Below are positions 1 through 12,500 of a stretch of DNA of 64,000 bases, in pieces. A program made the translations under genes and the position numbers. The notes under the pieces were generated by a model that saw only the letters and a program-made list of their open reading frames with translations, ran no database searches and was not told where the DNA came from. Numbering within the stretch: position 1 is the stretch's first letter; each line of letters opens with the position of its first letter. This stretch comes from Tribonema minus. Taxonomy: Eukaryota > Sar > Xanthophyceae > Tribonematales > Tribonemataceae. Location: positions 62,001 through 126,000 of the forward strand of contig JAFCMP010000014.1 in NCBI GenBank assembly GCA_017506865.1. The letters are read 5' to 3'.

Positions 1-3000
1 GTACGAAGATGCGCACAAACCCCGCAGCAGCTCATCCCAAATCCGTGCGCATCTGCATGCAACAGCAGGGGCGCGCGGCGTAGCTACATCCGCGTGCACA
101 CGCACACAGCGCAGGGCGGGCGGCGCAGCTTGCGGTTGAGCGCTGATGCGGCACGTCACCGCCCCTGCTCACATCTGCATGCGCGCGCTGCCGCAAGCAG
201 CGCTGCAATTGGCGGCCACCTTCCAGATGAACCACGTACAGCCACACCAAGACGCTCGCGCGTGAGGCTCTTCTCATATGACTGGCAGCAGCAGCGCGCC
301 TGCGGTCCCCCCCGCACACAACACAAGCAATGGATTTACAAGACAGCGGCTGCAAGTGCCCGCAGATCTGTGGAGCGCTGCCGCGGCCCCATGCGTCGAG
401 CACACGCATGTGGGCCCTCTGTCCCGTGCATCACTTGTCAGCGCTGCCTAATACGGTCCTCCGTTCGCAACCGCCGAGGGGCACGCTTCACCGCAGGGGG
501 GGGGGGAGGTCAGACCCCAAGATTGCCCCCGAGTGTTTGCAAAGAGTTCAGTTACACGAGCAGCGTTCGACTTGCTACTCGCTTGCCATGGTGGACCAGC
601 GTTTCCGGCAACACAGCACAGCCGCAAAGCACACGCCACGCAGCTGGCTGACCAGCAAAGCAGCCCTTGCGGGCACAACCGCGGCGGCGACGCACCTGGG
701 GTCCACGTATACGTACACGACGGGGGCCACGGGGACCGCGCGCTGCGGAGCGCTGAGACCCCCTTGTCCCCCAAACAGCTCCCAAATGGCCGCATCCATG
801 GCGGCGGAGGAGCCCGTTGTGGAGCGAAATCCCGCCCTGCCGATGCAGATGCGTTGCTTGCTGATGCCAAACCAGGCGCGCCGCCGCGGGCCTGCGCGAG
901 TGCGGTGGTGGTGGTATGTGATGCAGTTAGCGAGGGTTTGAAATGTTGTTGCGGCAGGACGGCGCTCGGCGTACGCGCGATTGCGTGTGCGCGCGCAGGC
1001 GTGCGATCCCCGCGCACGGCTTTGACTGACGCCACCGCCTCTGAGCTGCTGCGTTGCGAGTGCGCTGGAAGGTCGCGGGGCGCCGCGCGTGCGCGCATCT
1101 TGACGAATGCCACTGCCGAACTGCTGTCTGAGGGGTGAAGCACAAAGTTACTTAAGTGATGGGGATGTGCATTTGAGTTTGAATAAAGTGAAACATACCA
1201 CGTACTACAATAAATATACATTGTTTACACATGTACTTGAAGTGTACTTTGATACGCATATATACGAAGGCATGCCAGGACAAGCGGATGGATAATGCAG
1301 ACATGCCAACCTGCGACATCAACCGGCACACGCCGCTGCTCATGTTACCAGACATACTGTACCGCGACCCTGCGCCCGGTGCTATGCTACACAGCCTACT
1401 GTGCACCACCCGTATGTGACAGTGAGCACCTGGGTACTCAACGTATGCGCGCATGGTGTACTCGTCCGTCCTGCCCTCGCGCTGCAGTTGGAGCGTCACC
1501 TCTGGCGCTGCTGAGCCGCGCTGCCGCAGATACCTGAAAGAGCGCACAGGGACGCTGTGAGCGCGCCGCTGGGTGACGCACGATGCGCGTGTGGTTGTAT
1601 ACACGTGGCAGTAGCTCACGTCGCAAGCGCATGCGGCCACTGAACCTTGTTGAAGTACCGTACACCACGGAGTATGTATGATGGAGTACGAAGCCCTGCA
1701 CTCGTATGAGGACCCCAGTCTTGGAGTTCCTGGAGAGGTATGTGTGCGTACGCAAGACCGGCGATACGCTGTATAAGACCGAGGCAAGCACGTGTTGTGC
1801 ATGACCGGGCTTGTAGGTCGTGAGGGTACTTGACGCAGGGTGCTCTAGACTGCATCGACGGCGGCTTCATGTACAACCGTCTTCAACCTCGCGTGTTTGC
1901 GATGCGCTGCGAGTTATCTCATCGACGCTTGTGCGGGCATCGCGCTCACTGCATGCACAATCGATGACGCGCATGCCCCCCGGGAGGTGAAATGTTGGTG
2001 GCCTGCCCACTGGCAGCAGTGCACGCACCTTGCCCCTGGTTGTGACAAAGAAAGGTACCCGCAGAACCACCCCCCCCCCCCCCTACACACACACACATGC
2101 CCCCCCCCCACCACCACGCACACACACGCACAAACACACGCACGCACATAGGCATGCGCTCACACGCACAACTACCCTCACACAAACACACATGCACACG
2201 CGCTTGGACGCACATTTTCTCTCAAATGCAACACTAACGCAATCACAAACACCAACACACCTGTGAGCGGCGCCGTCGAGGAGAGTGAGCGCGAAGCGCT
2301 GCCCCTCGCGGGTGGCGCTGCCTGCCGGCGCGGCATTGGAGCGCAGCTGCAGCGCGCGCGCGCCACCCTGCGTGGGGTCCACGCGCCAGCAGCGGTGCAG
2401 CACCTCTGCTCGGCAGCAGCAGCAGCGCACGGAACACGGATGGCAGGTGAGTTAGCAGGTGCTTTCACTGGATCAACGCGGGGAAATAAATGCGCTGTGA
2501 CTCAGGGCTGCGGCGCTGATATGCAAAGGTCAGCCAGCCGCTGCGGCGCGGGGGATCTGCGAGTGAGCAGCGCGGTCAGACAGCAGTGCTCAGTACGGAG
2601 GCATCGGCGCTGCGCCACCACTTGCTTACGAGCGCATGCGTTGACCGGCGATGGTCCTTGGCGTGAGACCGGTTTGTGCAATGGCATGGGGGTCAGAGCG
2701 GGGGGGGGGAGGGGGGGGGGGGGGGGGGCAGTGCTCAGCGGCAGTTGCAATACATGTCCGCCTGAACTCTGATCTGGGCATGCGCTGCTAGCAGCTGCCT
2801 CTGACGCACGCCATCGAATCTCCATGTTTACTTCAGTGAAACCATGCTTGCGCCGCTGCTGCAAGAGTCAACATATGTTGCGCAGAGACAGCCGTCCTGT
2901 TGTGCACGGTGCACTGGCAAGAGACCTGCTGCCGCCCCCCCGCTCCTCCCCCCTCCCACACACCTACACTATAAATGCGACACCAGCACTGCCGGACCGC

Positions 3001-3244
3001 ATCACAGGTGCATCGAATGAGCTGAGCGACAGATGCAATCTGTGGACGCGGCGCGCACAAGCGCAGCACTGGCAGGCGCTCGTCCGTACCGCACACCCAC
3101 TTGCAGTCCTTCACTGACGCTGCGCGCAAGCGCCCATGCAGTGGGCGAGCATAACGCACAGCGCTGAGCAGTGCCATTGCGCGCAGCAGCAGCAGCAGCA
3201 GCAGCGGCAGCGGCAGCGGCAGCGGCAGTGGCAGCGGCAGCAGT

Positions 3245-3290
<46 letters not shown>

Positions 3291-3782
3291 CTCACCCGAG
3301 TTGCGCAGCCAGGGGCGGTCCACGTGCCACGCGGGCGCGCCGTCGCGCCAGTGCTGCCGCGGCACATCAACAAGGGCAGTGACAGCGCGCTCGTCAGATC
3401 TGAGTGCACGCTTGCAGAACTTGCGCATGGTCTAGTGATCGGCAGGGCCGCCAGCAAGCATCAGTGCGGTTCGGGGAGCATTGCCGCCAAGTGTAGTATG
3501 TGGATGAGCATCGGGCAGCTTTGAGCAAGAAATCAAGCGAAACAGCCACTGCTACAGGATGCAGCTGAAGAGGTTCGATCCACCGCACTGCACAAGCGTC
3601 ATGCAGTGGCGCACGGCGCGTGCGAGCTGTTCTTCTTGAGAATTGTGCAAGATTGCGCACTGTCGATGAGTGTATAGGCCCGAAACTTTAAGGACGGTTT
3701 CGAGAAGCTGCTGACAACGCAGGCGCAATGACACGCCAGGCAGCTTTGCAGCAGCAATGCTCAGTAGGGCTCATTGTCAATT
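1..3782. repeat. Tandem duplicated block, copy 1 (left edge cut by window)
   Basis: This block is repeated in the same orientation at about 5370-9005. Near-identical stretches pair up along the whole length, for example 448-760 with 5748-6060, 1438-1535 with 6772-6858, 2261-2405 with 7561-7705 and 3290-3400 with 8480-8580. Exon-like segments are better conserved than the spaces between them. The copy ends where both repeats read into a shared stretch around 3700-3782 and then diverge. It probably begins before the window. The non-exonic parts hold a CA-rich run (2080-2200), two runs of G (9 and 18) at 2701-2728, and a CAG/CGG trinucleotide tract (3183-3292). Confidence 0.85.
696..3411 (-). 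pseudogene. Unrecognised multi-exon gene, tandem copy 1, probably decayed
   Basis: Four exons match the gene in copy 2 with the same splice phases: one ending at 3296 (donor GTGAGC; its start is unresolved, near 3411), then 2405-2261, 1533-1430 and 891-696. They encode, in order, residues around WHVDRPWLRNS, RCWRVDP...LDGAAH, PEVTLQLQREG...DEYTM and AIWELFGGQGG...VVYVYVDP. Exon 4 is one codon shorter than in copy 2. The acceptor of the last exon, CTTGCAG in copy 2, reads CTTGTAA here (near 335), and the following reading frame is not kept. The copy has therefore probably lost its normal 3' end. No family is recognised. Whether it is transcribed cannot be seen. Confidence 0.5.
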
Positions 3783-4242
3783 AATGGTCGGAAAGCTACG
3801 CTGGCAAGGCACACCGTCACCAATCCATAGAAGCAGAGGAAGCAGAGGCACTGGAGGTGGTTTGCACGAAGTAGAGAAGTGATCATTTGCAGGATGCACA
3901 AACCGTGTCGGCCGAGAAACTTCGCCAGGGCGGGGGCATATCCTTCCTTGAACTTACCACAGTCGGCGGCAACGACGCGTCAATGAAGTTTGTCGCGTAC
4001 TCTCGGCTGTTGCTGCAGCTGGCGGCGGCATTGCTGCCCTCACGCGCTGCGCTCGCGGCGTGCCAGTGCGCCCATGCGTCTCAGCGCACCTCAGCGCCGG
4101 TACGACACCAGCGACGCTACGGCGCAACTTTGTCGCTGCATGCACAGTGCGTCGTGCAGGCACCGCAATGCGTCGCGTCGACAGCACCCGGGCGCTGCAG
4201 ACAACGCACACGGCTTGCGCTGTGCGCTGCGCGCTACCGCCC
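3783..4242. other. Spacer with no recognised gene
   Basis: Unique sequence between tandem copy 1 and the acetyltransferase exon. Open frames occur on both strands, but none shows a recognisable motif or paired splice sites. Confidence 0.4.
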
Positions 4243-4465
4243 TCATTCGCCGCGCTGCTCAAGGCGCGCCAGCATGATGGCGTGGCCGCCGGCGCCGCGC
4301 CCGAGGTGCGTGCTCGCGTCCCGGTAGCCCATGCCCTCGTAGAACGGCAGCAGTCCGCCGCCGCCGTTGTCGAGCACCGTGATGACGGCGTAGCCGACGC
4401 CCATGGCGGCGAGCTCTGACATGCACGCCAGGAAGAGCCTGCGGCCGAGCCCGAAGCCGCGGTAC
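4243..4465 (-). CDS. GNAT-type N-acetyltransferase, terminal exon
   Basis: The exon runs from an acceptor at 4466/4465 (CACAG before GTACCGC) to a TGA at 4243 and encodes about 74 residues. YRGFGLGRRLF matches the acetyl-CoA pyrophosphate-binding loop of GNAT enzymes (R/Q-x-x-G-x-G/A). It is followed by a helix (MSELAAMG), the strand YAVITVLDN and LPFYEGMGYR, the usual C-terminal GNAT motif B ending FY-x-x-x-GY. Only the C-terminal half of the fold is present. Upstream exons were not found with confidence; a stretch at 4821-5040 is open on the same strand but unrecognised. At 4575-4635 a degraded echo of the strand motif (YAVIAVLNN) suggests an internal exon duplication. The substrate is unknown. 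Confidence 0.6.
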
Positions 4466-5369
4466 CTGTGTTGCGTCAAGCGGCGGCAGCGGTGGCGGGC
4501 GGGGGGTGAGCCTGGCCTGGTGGCGGTGTCGGGGCGCAGGGAAGGTGCGGACGAGAGACAGACGATGCAGCGGCAGGCGCCTGCCGCTGTTGCTGTTGTT
4601 GAGCACTGCAATGACTGCGTAGGCGTCGCAGGATTTGGCAAGGCGGGACGGGCACGCCTGCAGCGCAGTCTGCTGAGATGGCGTCGCCTGTCGCAGAGCA
4701 ATCAAGTTGCCGCGTTCTTGACGAGTGACGCTGGTGCAGCAGCAGCAGCCCAAGCATGTTCCTGAGAAACTGTGGCAAGCGCCCGCGCCGCTGCAGCTTG
4801 CCGAGCATCCCAATCACTTGCTAGGCAACGGCCACAACAAAGGGCTCTGACCACCCCCAAAAAAACAGATTGCAGTCCACTTCCAATTTGCTGTTTTCCG
4901 TGAGCATAAGCTGCACCAGCGTAGCGTCGGGAGCGCTGCTAGTGTAGATGTCTCCACGACAAGACTGTAGTGCAGGATGTTGACGATGCTGACAAGCAGG
5001 TGTCTGCAACATATCAAGTACTTGACCTCCCAGTGAGACATGTCCCACGTGCGCGTTTATGCAAGAATTGTGTGTGGGGAGGGAGCAAGTGCTTCTTTAC
5101 ACACCAGCAGACAGGCGCAGAGCGGAACTCGCACAGCATGTTAAAACATTCCCATTGCTGCTACATGATCTGAAGCTCATGCTGAGATGCAGCACCTGCA
5201 AGCTCTGCTGCAGCGACACACGGAACCTGGTACTCGTAAACACGGGAAATGACTACCTAACGGTCGGCGGCATACTGATGCACGCACGCCGCCAGATGAG
5301 AGCACTGCGCGCACGAAGACAGCTGGGGCGTCACTTCCAGCATTGGAGCGATTCAAGATATCACGTGCA
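4466..5369. other. Region upstream of the acetyltransferase exon
   Basis: Holds the degraded duplicate of part of the acetyltransferase exon (4575-4635, - strand) and an open - strand stretch at 4821-5048 that could be another exon. Nothing else is recognised. Confidence 0.35.
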
Positions 5370-8300
5370 GAGATGCGCACAATCCCCCCGCAGCGGCTCA
5401 GCCCCAATCCGTGCGCATGCGCATACAGCGTGGGGGCGCGCAGCGCAGCTTGTGGTTGAGCGTTGAGGCGGCATGTCACTACACCCCATTTATGTCTGAA
5501 GTCACTAGCGGTGTGTTAACGCCGGCCAGTGTCCAGACGCGCCACGCACAGTAGCATTGAAACGCTCACGAATGAGGCTCTTGATAAATCAGAACTGGCG
5601 GCAGCAGCGCGCCTGCGGTCCCGCATACACATCGACAACGATCGGTCTGCAAGACAGCGGCCACGAGTGCCCGCCTCTCGGCAGAGCGCTAAGGAACCAG
5701 AAGCGCACACGTGTGTGGACCCTCTGTCTCGTGCATCAGTCGTCAGCGCTGCCTAATACGGTCCTCCGTTCGCAACCGCCGAGGGGCACGCTTCACCGCA
5801 GGGGGGGGGGGAGGGCAGACCCCAAGATTGCCCCCGAGTGTTTGCAAAGATTTCAGTTACACGAGCAGCGTTCGACTTGCTACTCGCTTGCCATGGTGGA
5901 CCAGCGTTTCCGGCAACACAGCACGGCCGCAAAACACACCCCGCGCAGCTGGTCGGCCAGCAAAGCAGCAGCTCTTGCGGGCAAAACTGCGGCGGCGGCG
6001 CACCTGGGGTCCACATACACATACACGACGGGCGCCACGGGGACCGCGCGCGGCGGAGCGCTGAGGCCCCCCTGTCCCCCAAATAGCTCCCAGATGGCAG
6101 TGTCCATGGCGGCGGAGGAGCCTGTCGTGGAGCGGAACCCCGCGCGGCCGATGCAGATGCGTCGCTGCTTGTTGGTGCCGCGCCAGGCGCGCCGCCGCGG
6201 GCCTGCGCGTGTGCGGTGGTGGTGGCACGTGATGCAGTTAGCGAGGTTTTGAGGGTTTGCAGCAGGACGGCGCTCGGCGCGTGCGCGCGGTTCGTGTGTG
6301 CGCGCACAGGCGTGCGAGCTCGTGGTGCAAGTGCAGCGACCCCTGAGCACGGCCTCGACTGATGACACCGACTCTGACCTGCTGCGTTGCTAGTGCTCAT
6401 GCAGGTTGCGAGGCGTCGTGTGCGTGAGCACCTTGATGGAAGCCACTGCCAAACTGCTGTTGGAGTAGTGCATCGCAAAGTCACGCAAATGATAGGCAGA
6501 CGCGTAACAAGGTGAAACGTACTGCGCAACACGGTGTATCATGAGAGATATACATTGGTGTACAATCACACCATTGTATACATATACAAGAAGGCATGCC
6601 GGGACAAGCGCATGGATGATGCAGACATGCCAACGTGCGACAGCAACCGACACACGCCGTTGCTCATGTCACAAGCGCACTGTACCGCGATGCTGCGAAC
6701 AATGCCATGCTACAGAGCACGCCGTGCACAACTCATACGTGACAGTGGGTACCTGGGCACTCGGCGTACGCGTGCATGGTGTACTCGTCCGTCTTGCCCT
6801 CGCGCTGCAGCTGGAGCGTCACCTCCGGCGCTGCTGAGCCGCGCTGCCGCAGATACCTGCACGGAGCGCGCAGGGAAGCTGTGAGCGCGCCGCTGGGTGA
6901 CGCGCCACGCATGCGATGCGTGGGTGCGCTTGTCACACGTGGCAGTGGCTCATCGGCGTAAGCGCATGCGACCACTGACCCTGCTTGTGCACCGTAAATC
7001 ACGGAATATAAATGAAAAGGTATAAAGCCCGCCTCTTGTACATTATTCCCATTTCCCAGGGAGGTGTGTGCGTGTACACAAGACCGGCAATGCGCTCTAT
7101 AAGGCCGGGGCAAGCACGTGTTGCATGTGACAGGGCTGATAGGTTGTGAAAGTACTTGACGCAGGGCGCTATTGAGTGCATCAATGGCGGCTTCATCTTC
7201 AACCGTCTTCAACCTCCGTGTTCGCGACGCGCTGCGAGTCATCTCATTGGCGCGTGCGCGAGCATCGCGCTCACCTTGTGCGCAATCAATGAAGCTCATG
7301 ACCCACGTGCGGTGAGATGTGGCTGGCCTGGCCAGCAGTGCCGCATGCTGCCATTGGAGGTGAGGAGGAAAGGTACCAGCAGAACCCCCCCCCACACACA
7401 CAGACATGCCCCCCCCCCCCGCCACACAAACACACGCACGCACGCACGCACGCCGTGTGCACGCGCGCACATGCACGACTACCCTCCTACAAACACGTGC
7501 ACACACGCACTCAGGCACACTCTCTCTGCCACACGCGCACAAACGCAAACGCAACCACACCTGTGAGCGGCGCCGTCGAGGGGAGTGAGCGCGAAGCGCT
7601 GCCCCTCGCTGGCGGTGCTATCCGCCGGCGCGGCATCGGAGCGCTGCTGCAGCGCGCACGCGCCGCCCTGCGCGGGGTCCACGCGCCAGCAGCGGTCTAG
7701 CACCTCTGCGCGCAACAGCAGCAGCAGCAGCGCACGGAACGCGGACCGCGAGAGGATGAATAGGTGCTTTAGGGTTGAAGTTGGGCTAGGGTTACTGGAC
7801 GAACGCGGAGAAATGCGGTGACTCGGGGCTGTGGCGCTGATATGCATCCGTCAGCCAGCTGCTGCGGCGCGAGGGAGTGGTGAGTGAGCAGCGCGGTCCG
7901 ACAGCAGTGCTCAGTGTGGAGGCGTCGGCGCTGCGTCACTGCTAAATGACGAGCGCGTGCGTTGACCGGCGATCATCCGTGGCGCGAGACGGGTTTGTGC
8001 AGGGCATGGGGGTCAGAGCGGGGGGAGGCGGGGCGGGGGTGCAGTGCTCAGCGGCGGTCTCAAGACACGTACACCTGAAGTGTGCTCTGACGTGCGCAGC
8101 TCGCAGCTGCCTCTGACGCGCGCCGCCGAATTGCCACATGAACCCATGCTTGCATTGCCGTGACGAGAGCCAACTTATGGTGCGCATGGGCAGGCGTCCT
8201 GTTGGTGCACAGTGGACCGGCGAAAGATCTTCCCCCCTGCCTCCCCCCCCCAGCTCCCACACAAACACTATACCCGCTGCGCGAAAACTGCCGGACCGCA

Positions 8301-9005
8301 TCGTGGGTGCATCGAAGGAGCTCAGCGACAGACGCAGTCTATGGCCACATGCAGCACCGGCAGGCGCTCGCGAACCGCACACGCACTTGCAGTCCCTCAC
8401 TGACGCTACTTGCGTGTGCGCGCGCCGTGCGCATCTGAGCAGTGCCATCGCGCGCAGCAGCAGCAGCAGAAGCAGCAGCGCTCACCCGAGTTGCGCAACC
8501 AGGGACGGTCCACGTGCCATGCGGGCGCGCCGTCGCGCCAGTGCTGCCGCGGCGCGTCAACAAGGGCGGTGGCAGCGCTCGTCAGATCCGAGTGCACGTG
8601 CAGAAATCACGCGTGATCTAGTGACTAGCAGGTCCGCAGGACCGCTGACAAGCGTCTGTGCAGTTTTGGGAGCATCGCAGGGAAGTATAATAATGAGTAC
8701 TTGGCAGCTTTGAACAAGACATGAAACGAAGCAGCAAGTGCTGTATGAGCCGCGCGCGCGCTCGCAAGTGCCGAGCCTGCATAGCAGCTCGCCGTGGACA
8801 CTTTCAATTTACAACACTGCACAGACCGCCTCCGCACATGGCATGCAGTGGCGTACGACGCGCTCGAGATGCTTCCCTTGCAGAGTTGTGCAAGATTGAG
8901 CATTGTTGACGAGGGTACAGGCCCACAGGGACGGTGTCAAGAAGCTGACGACGCAGGCGCAATGACACGCCAGGCTTTGCTCCACAGCAGTAGCTCATTG
9001 TCAAC
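5370..9005. repeat. Tandem duplicated block, copy 2
   Basis: Second copy of the block at 1-3782, in the same orientation. Its left edge is the matching GATGCGCACAA stretch near 5370. Its right edge is the shared GCAATGACACGCCAGG stretch (about 8958), with similarity fading near 9005. The copies differ mainly by small indels in repeat-rich introns: the CA-rich run here is 7385-7560, and the CAG tract is much shorter (8455-8480). Confidence 0.85.
5589..8594 (-). CDS. Unrecognised multi-exon gene, tandem copy 2 (3' part)
   Basis: Five exons join in a consistent frame on the - strand: one ending at 8486 (5' edge unresolved, near 8594), then 7705-7561, 6856-6753, 6202-6004 and 5646-5589, ending in TGA. 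Intron phases are 1, 2, 1, 2, and donors are GTGAGC, GTGTGG, GTACCC and GTGCGC. The predicted C-terminal 200 or so residues contain QHWRDGAPAWHVDRPWLRNS, a basic stretch (PRRRAWRGTNKQRR), MDTAIWELFGGQGG and a hydrophobic strand-like run VVYVYVDP. Conservation of exons and phases between the tandem copies supports real coding. No family is recognised. Upstream exons may exist in 8600-9240, where the frame containing RRYYKKLWVDNE looks coding. Confidence 0.55.
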
Positions 9006-9543
9006 CCACAGCTTTTTGTAGTAACGGCGATGCGGCAATTGACGCAGCGTTACAGTGCGCAAAGGGGACAGCATCAGCGGGCGCTGCAGCGCCAGGGGGG
9101 GTCTTCTGTCGGAGCGCTGTTGCCTGTGAGGATCGGATAGCGCAGAAGCACACGAGCGTCCTGTTTCATGCCCGCTGTGAAGTGCAGGTCAAATTGCCCG
9201 TACAATATCATCTGATTGAGCCACATTAGGAGGCGCGTGCAACTGTGCAGCCGCACTGCTTGCAAGAGGAACGGCAAGGGGGGACTGCGTTGCGCGGCCC
9301 CCCATCGCTTGCAGAACAGAATGCAGCTTCCGGTTGTGATGCCGCGCTTGGTCCCTGGGCCACGACATTCAGACGCGCGGGCTACTCATGGCAGGCGCAC
9401 TCTGGCAACACGTCACCATGTACGCAAGCAGGCTCAGCAGTCATGGCGTGTGGATACGCGGTTCACATGCGCGACGCAACATCGCTGTAACTGCCGTCAA
9501 ATGCAACAACGCGGCGCTCACTATTCAATCGCAGTTCACTGAC
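9006..9543. other. Between the duplicated block and gene X
   Basis: The - strand is open over 9000-9240 with coding-like composition (RRYYKKLWVDNE; RVLLRYPILTGN), split between two frames by a C7 run near 9095-9101. It could hold exons linking the gene at 9544-13459 to the one at 5589-8594, but no splice pair with matching phase could be fixed. Confidence 0.3.
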
Positions 9544-12500
9544 CTCAATGTCGCCTCGCAGCGCGGGGTGCACCAGGTGTGCCGTGCCGAAGAGCACTGC
9601 TGCGACGATCGCACCGGGCTCGCGCGGCGAGGCGCTGCCGCGATCGGCGGCGCTGAGGACATCGAGAGACGGCAGCGCACGGGATTTGATGCGCCGTTTT
9701 GGCAGTGAGCGCAGTGCTGCAGAGGGCCATGTGATGTGCAGCAGTGCTGGTCATGTGGCGACTTGGGAATAGAGCTAAGGTTAGGGTTATGGTGGCAATA
9801 AGGGTTGAGCACACATGAAGCTGACTTGATGAAGTTAATGGTCTATTAGCTGCTGGTGTAGCACACCACCAGGCACTGGTCTTTCTGGCCCATAACTGGG
9901 GGTGGCAAGCCGCAGTCAACGGCCAGTCAGTGCCCACTGACCTCGCCGTTGGGTTGGTGCAGCAGCAGAATGGAGGAGGGTTCGCGCAAGCGGCAGCACC
10001 AGTCGAGGGACTGTGGGCTGCAGTTGCACTCATGATGCGCAAATGTGCTGTACGCAGCACTGACGTGGCCGTTGGTCAATGACAAGCACGGCAAGCAGTC
10101 GATGAACGGGGACTGCACTGTACACTGTACTGTCATGCACTGTACAGCAGTGTACCGACACACATGCCAGCCCCCCTTGCAAGGCGCGAACGTGTGCATG
10201 CATGCCACAATGAACGTTCCCTGCTGTTGCTCAGCTCGTCAACAGGCGCAGCTGGCACAGAACTGGCGATGGCCAACATATGGGCATGCGGCGGTCACTG
10301 ACATGGGCGCATCCGCGCGCGTTGTCAACATCCGGCACCATGACATGCGCCGGCAGTCTACTCACGTGCCGTGGGGAGCGCTGACGTTGAGAGTCACGGT
10401 GTGCCTGAGCTTGCTGCACAGGAGGGCGCCGGTGTCACGCGCCAGTTCGAAGCGCAGGCCTGCGGAGCGAGGCACGGCGCGCGCACAGCTGACTCCATCA
10501 CTCTGTGCACGTCACCGCCTCGCGTGGCATACTACGCATGGACAACACTGGTAGGGACAGGGTTGGGGTCTGGGAGCAAAGCACCATGTTGGAGCACATG
10601 GCATTGACATGCTCATTGCCGTATTGCACGTTGACGGTTAATGCTCATTGCCGTATTGCACGCTTGACGGTTACGGCAGTTACACTTGCCGGCAGAGACG
10701 ACAATGCAATCACTTCTAGCAGCACACGACTGGCGTCGGTCGTCTGTTGCACTTGTCGCCTTGATGTCCAGCTCTGCGGGTGTGGAGCAACAGGGTAATG
10801 AGCAACAGCTCCCTACGTCGCAACAGGTTGTGAGCCTGTAGTGAGCAACAGCTCTTCACGTTGCAACACACTACATCAAACGCTGGGCAAGTGTGAACGG
10901 AATGCATGTGGTCAGAGATGAGCTGACAGCAACCACACAGAAATGGCGACCAGCGCACGGAGTTCAACAGTGACAGGGCGTGCCATACACACAAAGGTGC
11001 GTCACCTGCAGCCATGGGCCATCTACGCTGCGGCCTCAAGTGTGAGCGGCTCGTGCGCCAAGTTCATCGCAGCCCTCACCCTGTGTGGGACGCACAGCAG
11101 CAGCGTACATTGCCTCAAGCCAGCAGTATCAAAGCTGCCAACCGGTAACCGCACAATCCGTCCTGAATGCACACCCCTCGCAGCGCTCGGGCAGCATGAC
11201 CAGCAGGCACGTACCCGAGTCCTGTAGCTCGAGGCTGAGCGTTGCTGCAGCCTCAGCACCGCTCAACGCCAGCGGCACGTAGAAGCTCATCAGCCCGGCC
11301 GCGCCGCCGTAGCTGCCACCGCCGCTGCCCTGATCGCCCCGCGCCGCTGCGAGGTACGACATCAGCGCTGGCACGGTCACTGCCGCAGCATCGTTGCAGC
11401 GCTCATCTTCGCGGGGCGGGGGTTCAACGCCGCGCAGCAGCACGTGCAGACGCGGCGTGTCAGCGAAGCGCACTGCGCACGGTGGCAGCCCGCAGGCCGC
11501 GCCCAGCGCCGCGCGCAGACCGTGCTGCAGCGTCGCGTCCTGCGCAGCAGCGGCGGACGGCAGCGTGCATGCACGCGGCAGCGGCGGTCATGTTGATTTG
11601 AGTCCATGCATCTGGTGCGGTTGTGACTGTTGTTTGTTCGTGTGCCCCGGTGATGCCACATTTTGGTGCAATGCAGCAGCGGTGGCAGCGTGCACGCGCA
11701 GCTGCAGCGATCTTGTTATGTAGGCTCCGTGCATCTGGTGCGGTTGTGACTGGTGTTTGTGTGCCCCCATGGTGCGTTTGATGCAATGCTTGAGCTTGCA
11801 TGCTCGTACTCTTGAACAGTGGCGGTGGCAGCCCGAGAGGACGGGACGCACTGCAGGCGTGCGTCCCGCCTGCTGCATTGGGAGTCTTGAGACAAAAGTA
11901 CTGCTTGCAAAGTCGCTCACAGCGCACAGGTGGCTCTGCTTGCATGCCAGCCCTTTCTTCAGCATTCATCGTCTGCTGCTTCGTAGTGAGTATAGGCACA
12001 AGGTCACCCAGCAACATTCGGCTATTGCACACCATCCTGATGCCGAGAACGCAAATTCAATGTGCAGTATGAGATCACTTGCATAAATGCATCACTGTAA
12101 TGTCTGGTGGAGTCATGAAGAATTTCATCGTTCGCATTGGTTAGGACTAGTGCTGCAGCTCTGATGCTCATGAATGCTGCTTACCTACCATTATCCAAGG
12201 CTGCGCACACTGTATTTTCTTCGCCCTCGTTACGTAGTGTTGTGCAGACGCTGAAAAAACAATGCAATGGGGCCAGGCTTTCCGTCAATTGCTGCCATGA
12301 ATGCAAAATCGCACAGAGGCGCCGTTCTCGCATTGGTTACTTGCATCACGTGGAAAGCTCACCCAAAGCTCCGAGACCATTGGCAGTTCGGCGACATTGA
12401 CTGTCATAAGGTCGTTGCTCAGCGATGACTGCTGCTGAGCATCCATGCACCAGCGTTGCAGCTCCGCGGCCAGCCTGTCGCGGCCGCAGCATTGCACAAG

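Noticed and set aside
2701..2728. G-run as a regulatory G-quadruplex with assigned function
   Set aside because: It lies in an intron of a decayed gene copy and is not kept in the second copy; simple repeat only.
3183..3295. CAG/CGG repeat as a coding poly-Ala or poly-Gln tract
   Set aside because: Lies in an intron of the duplicated gene directly after a splice donor, and is mostly absent from the other tandem copy.
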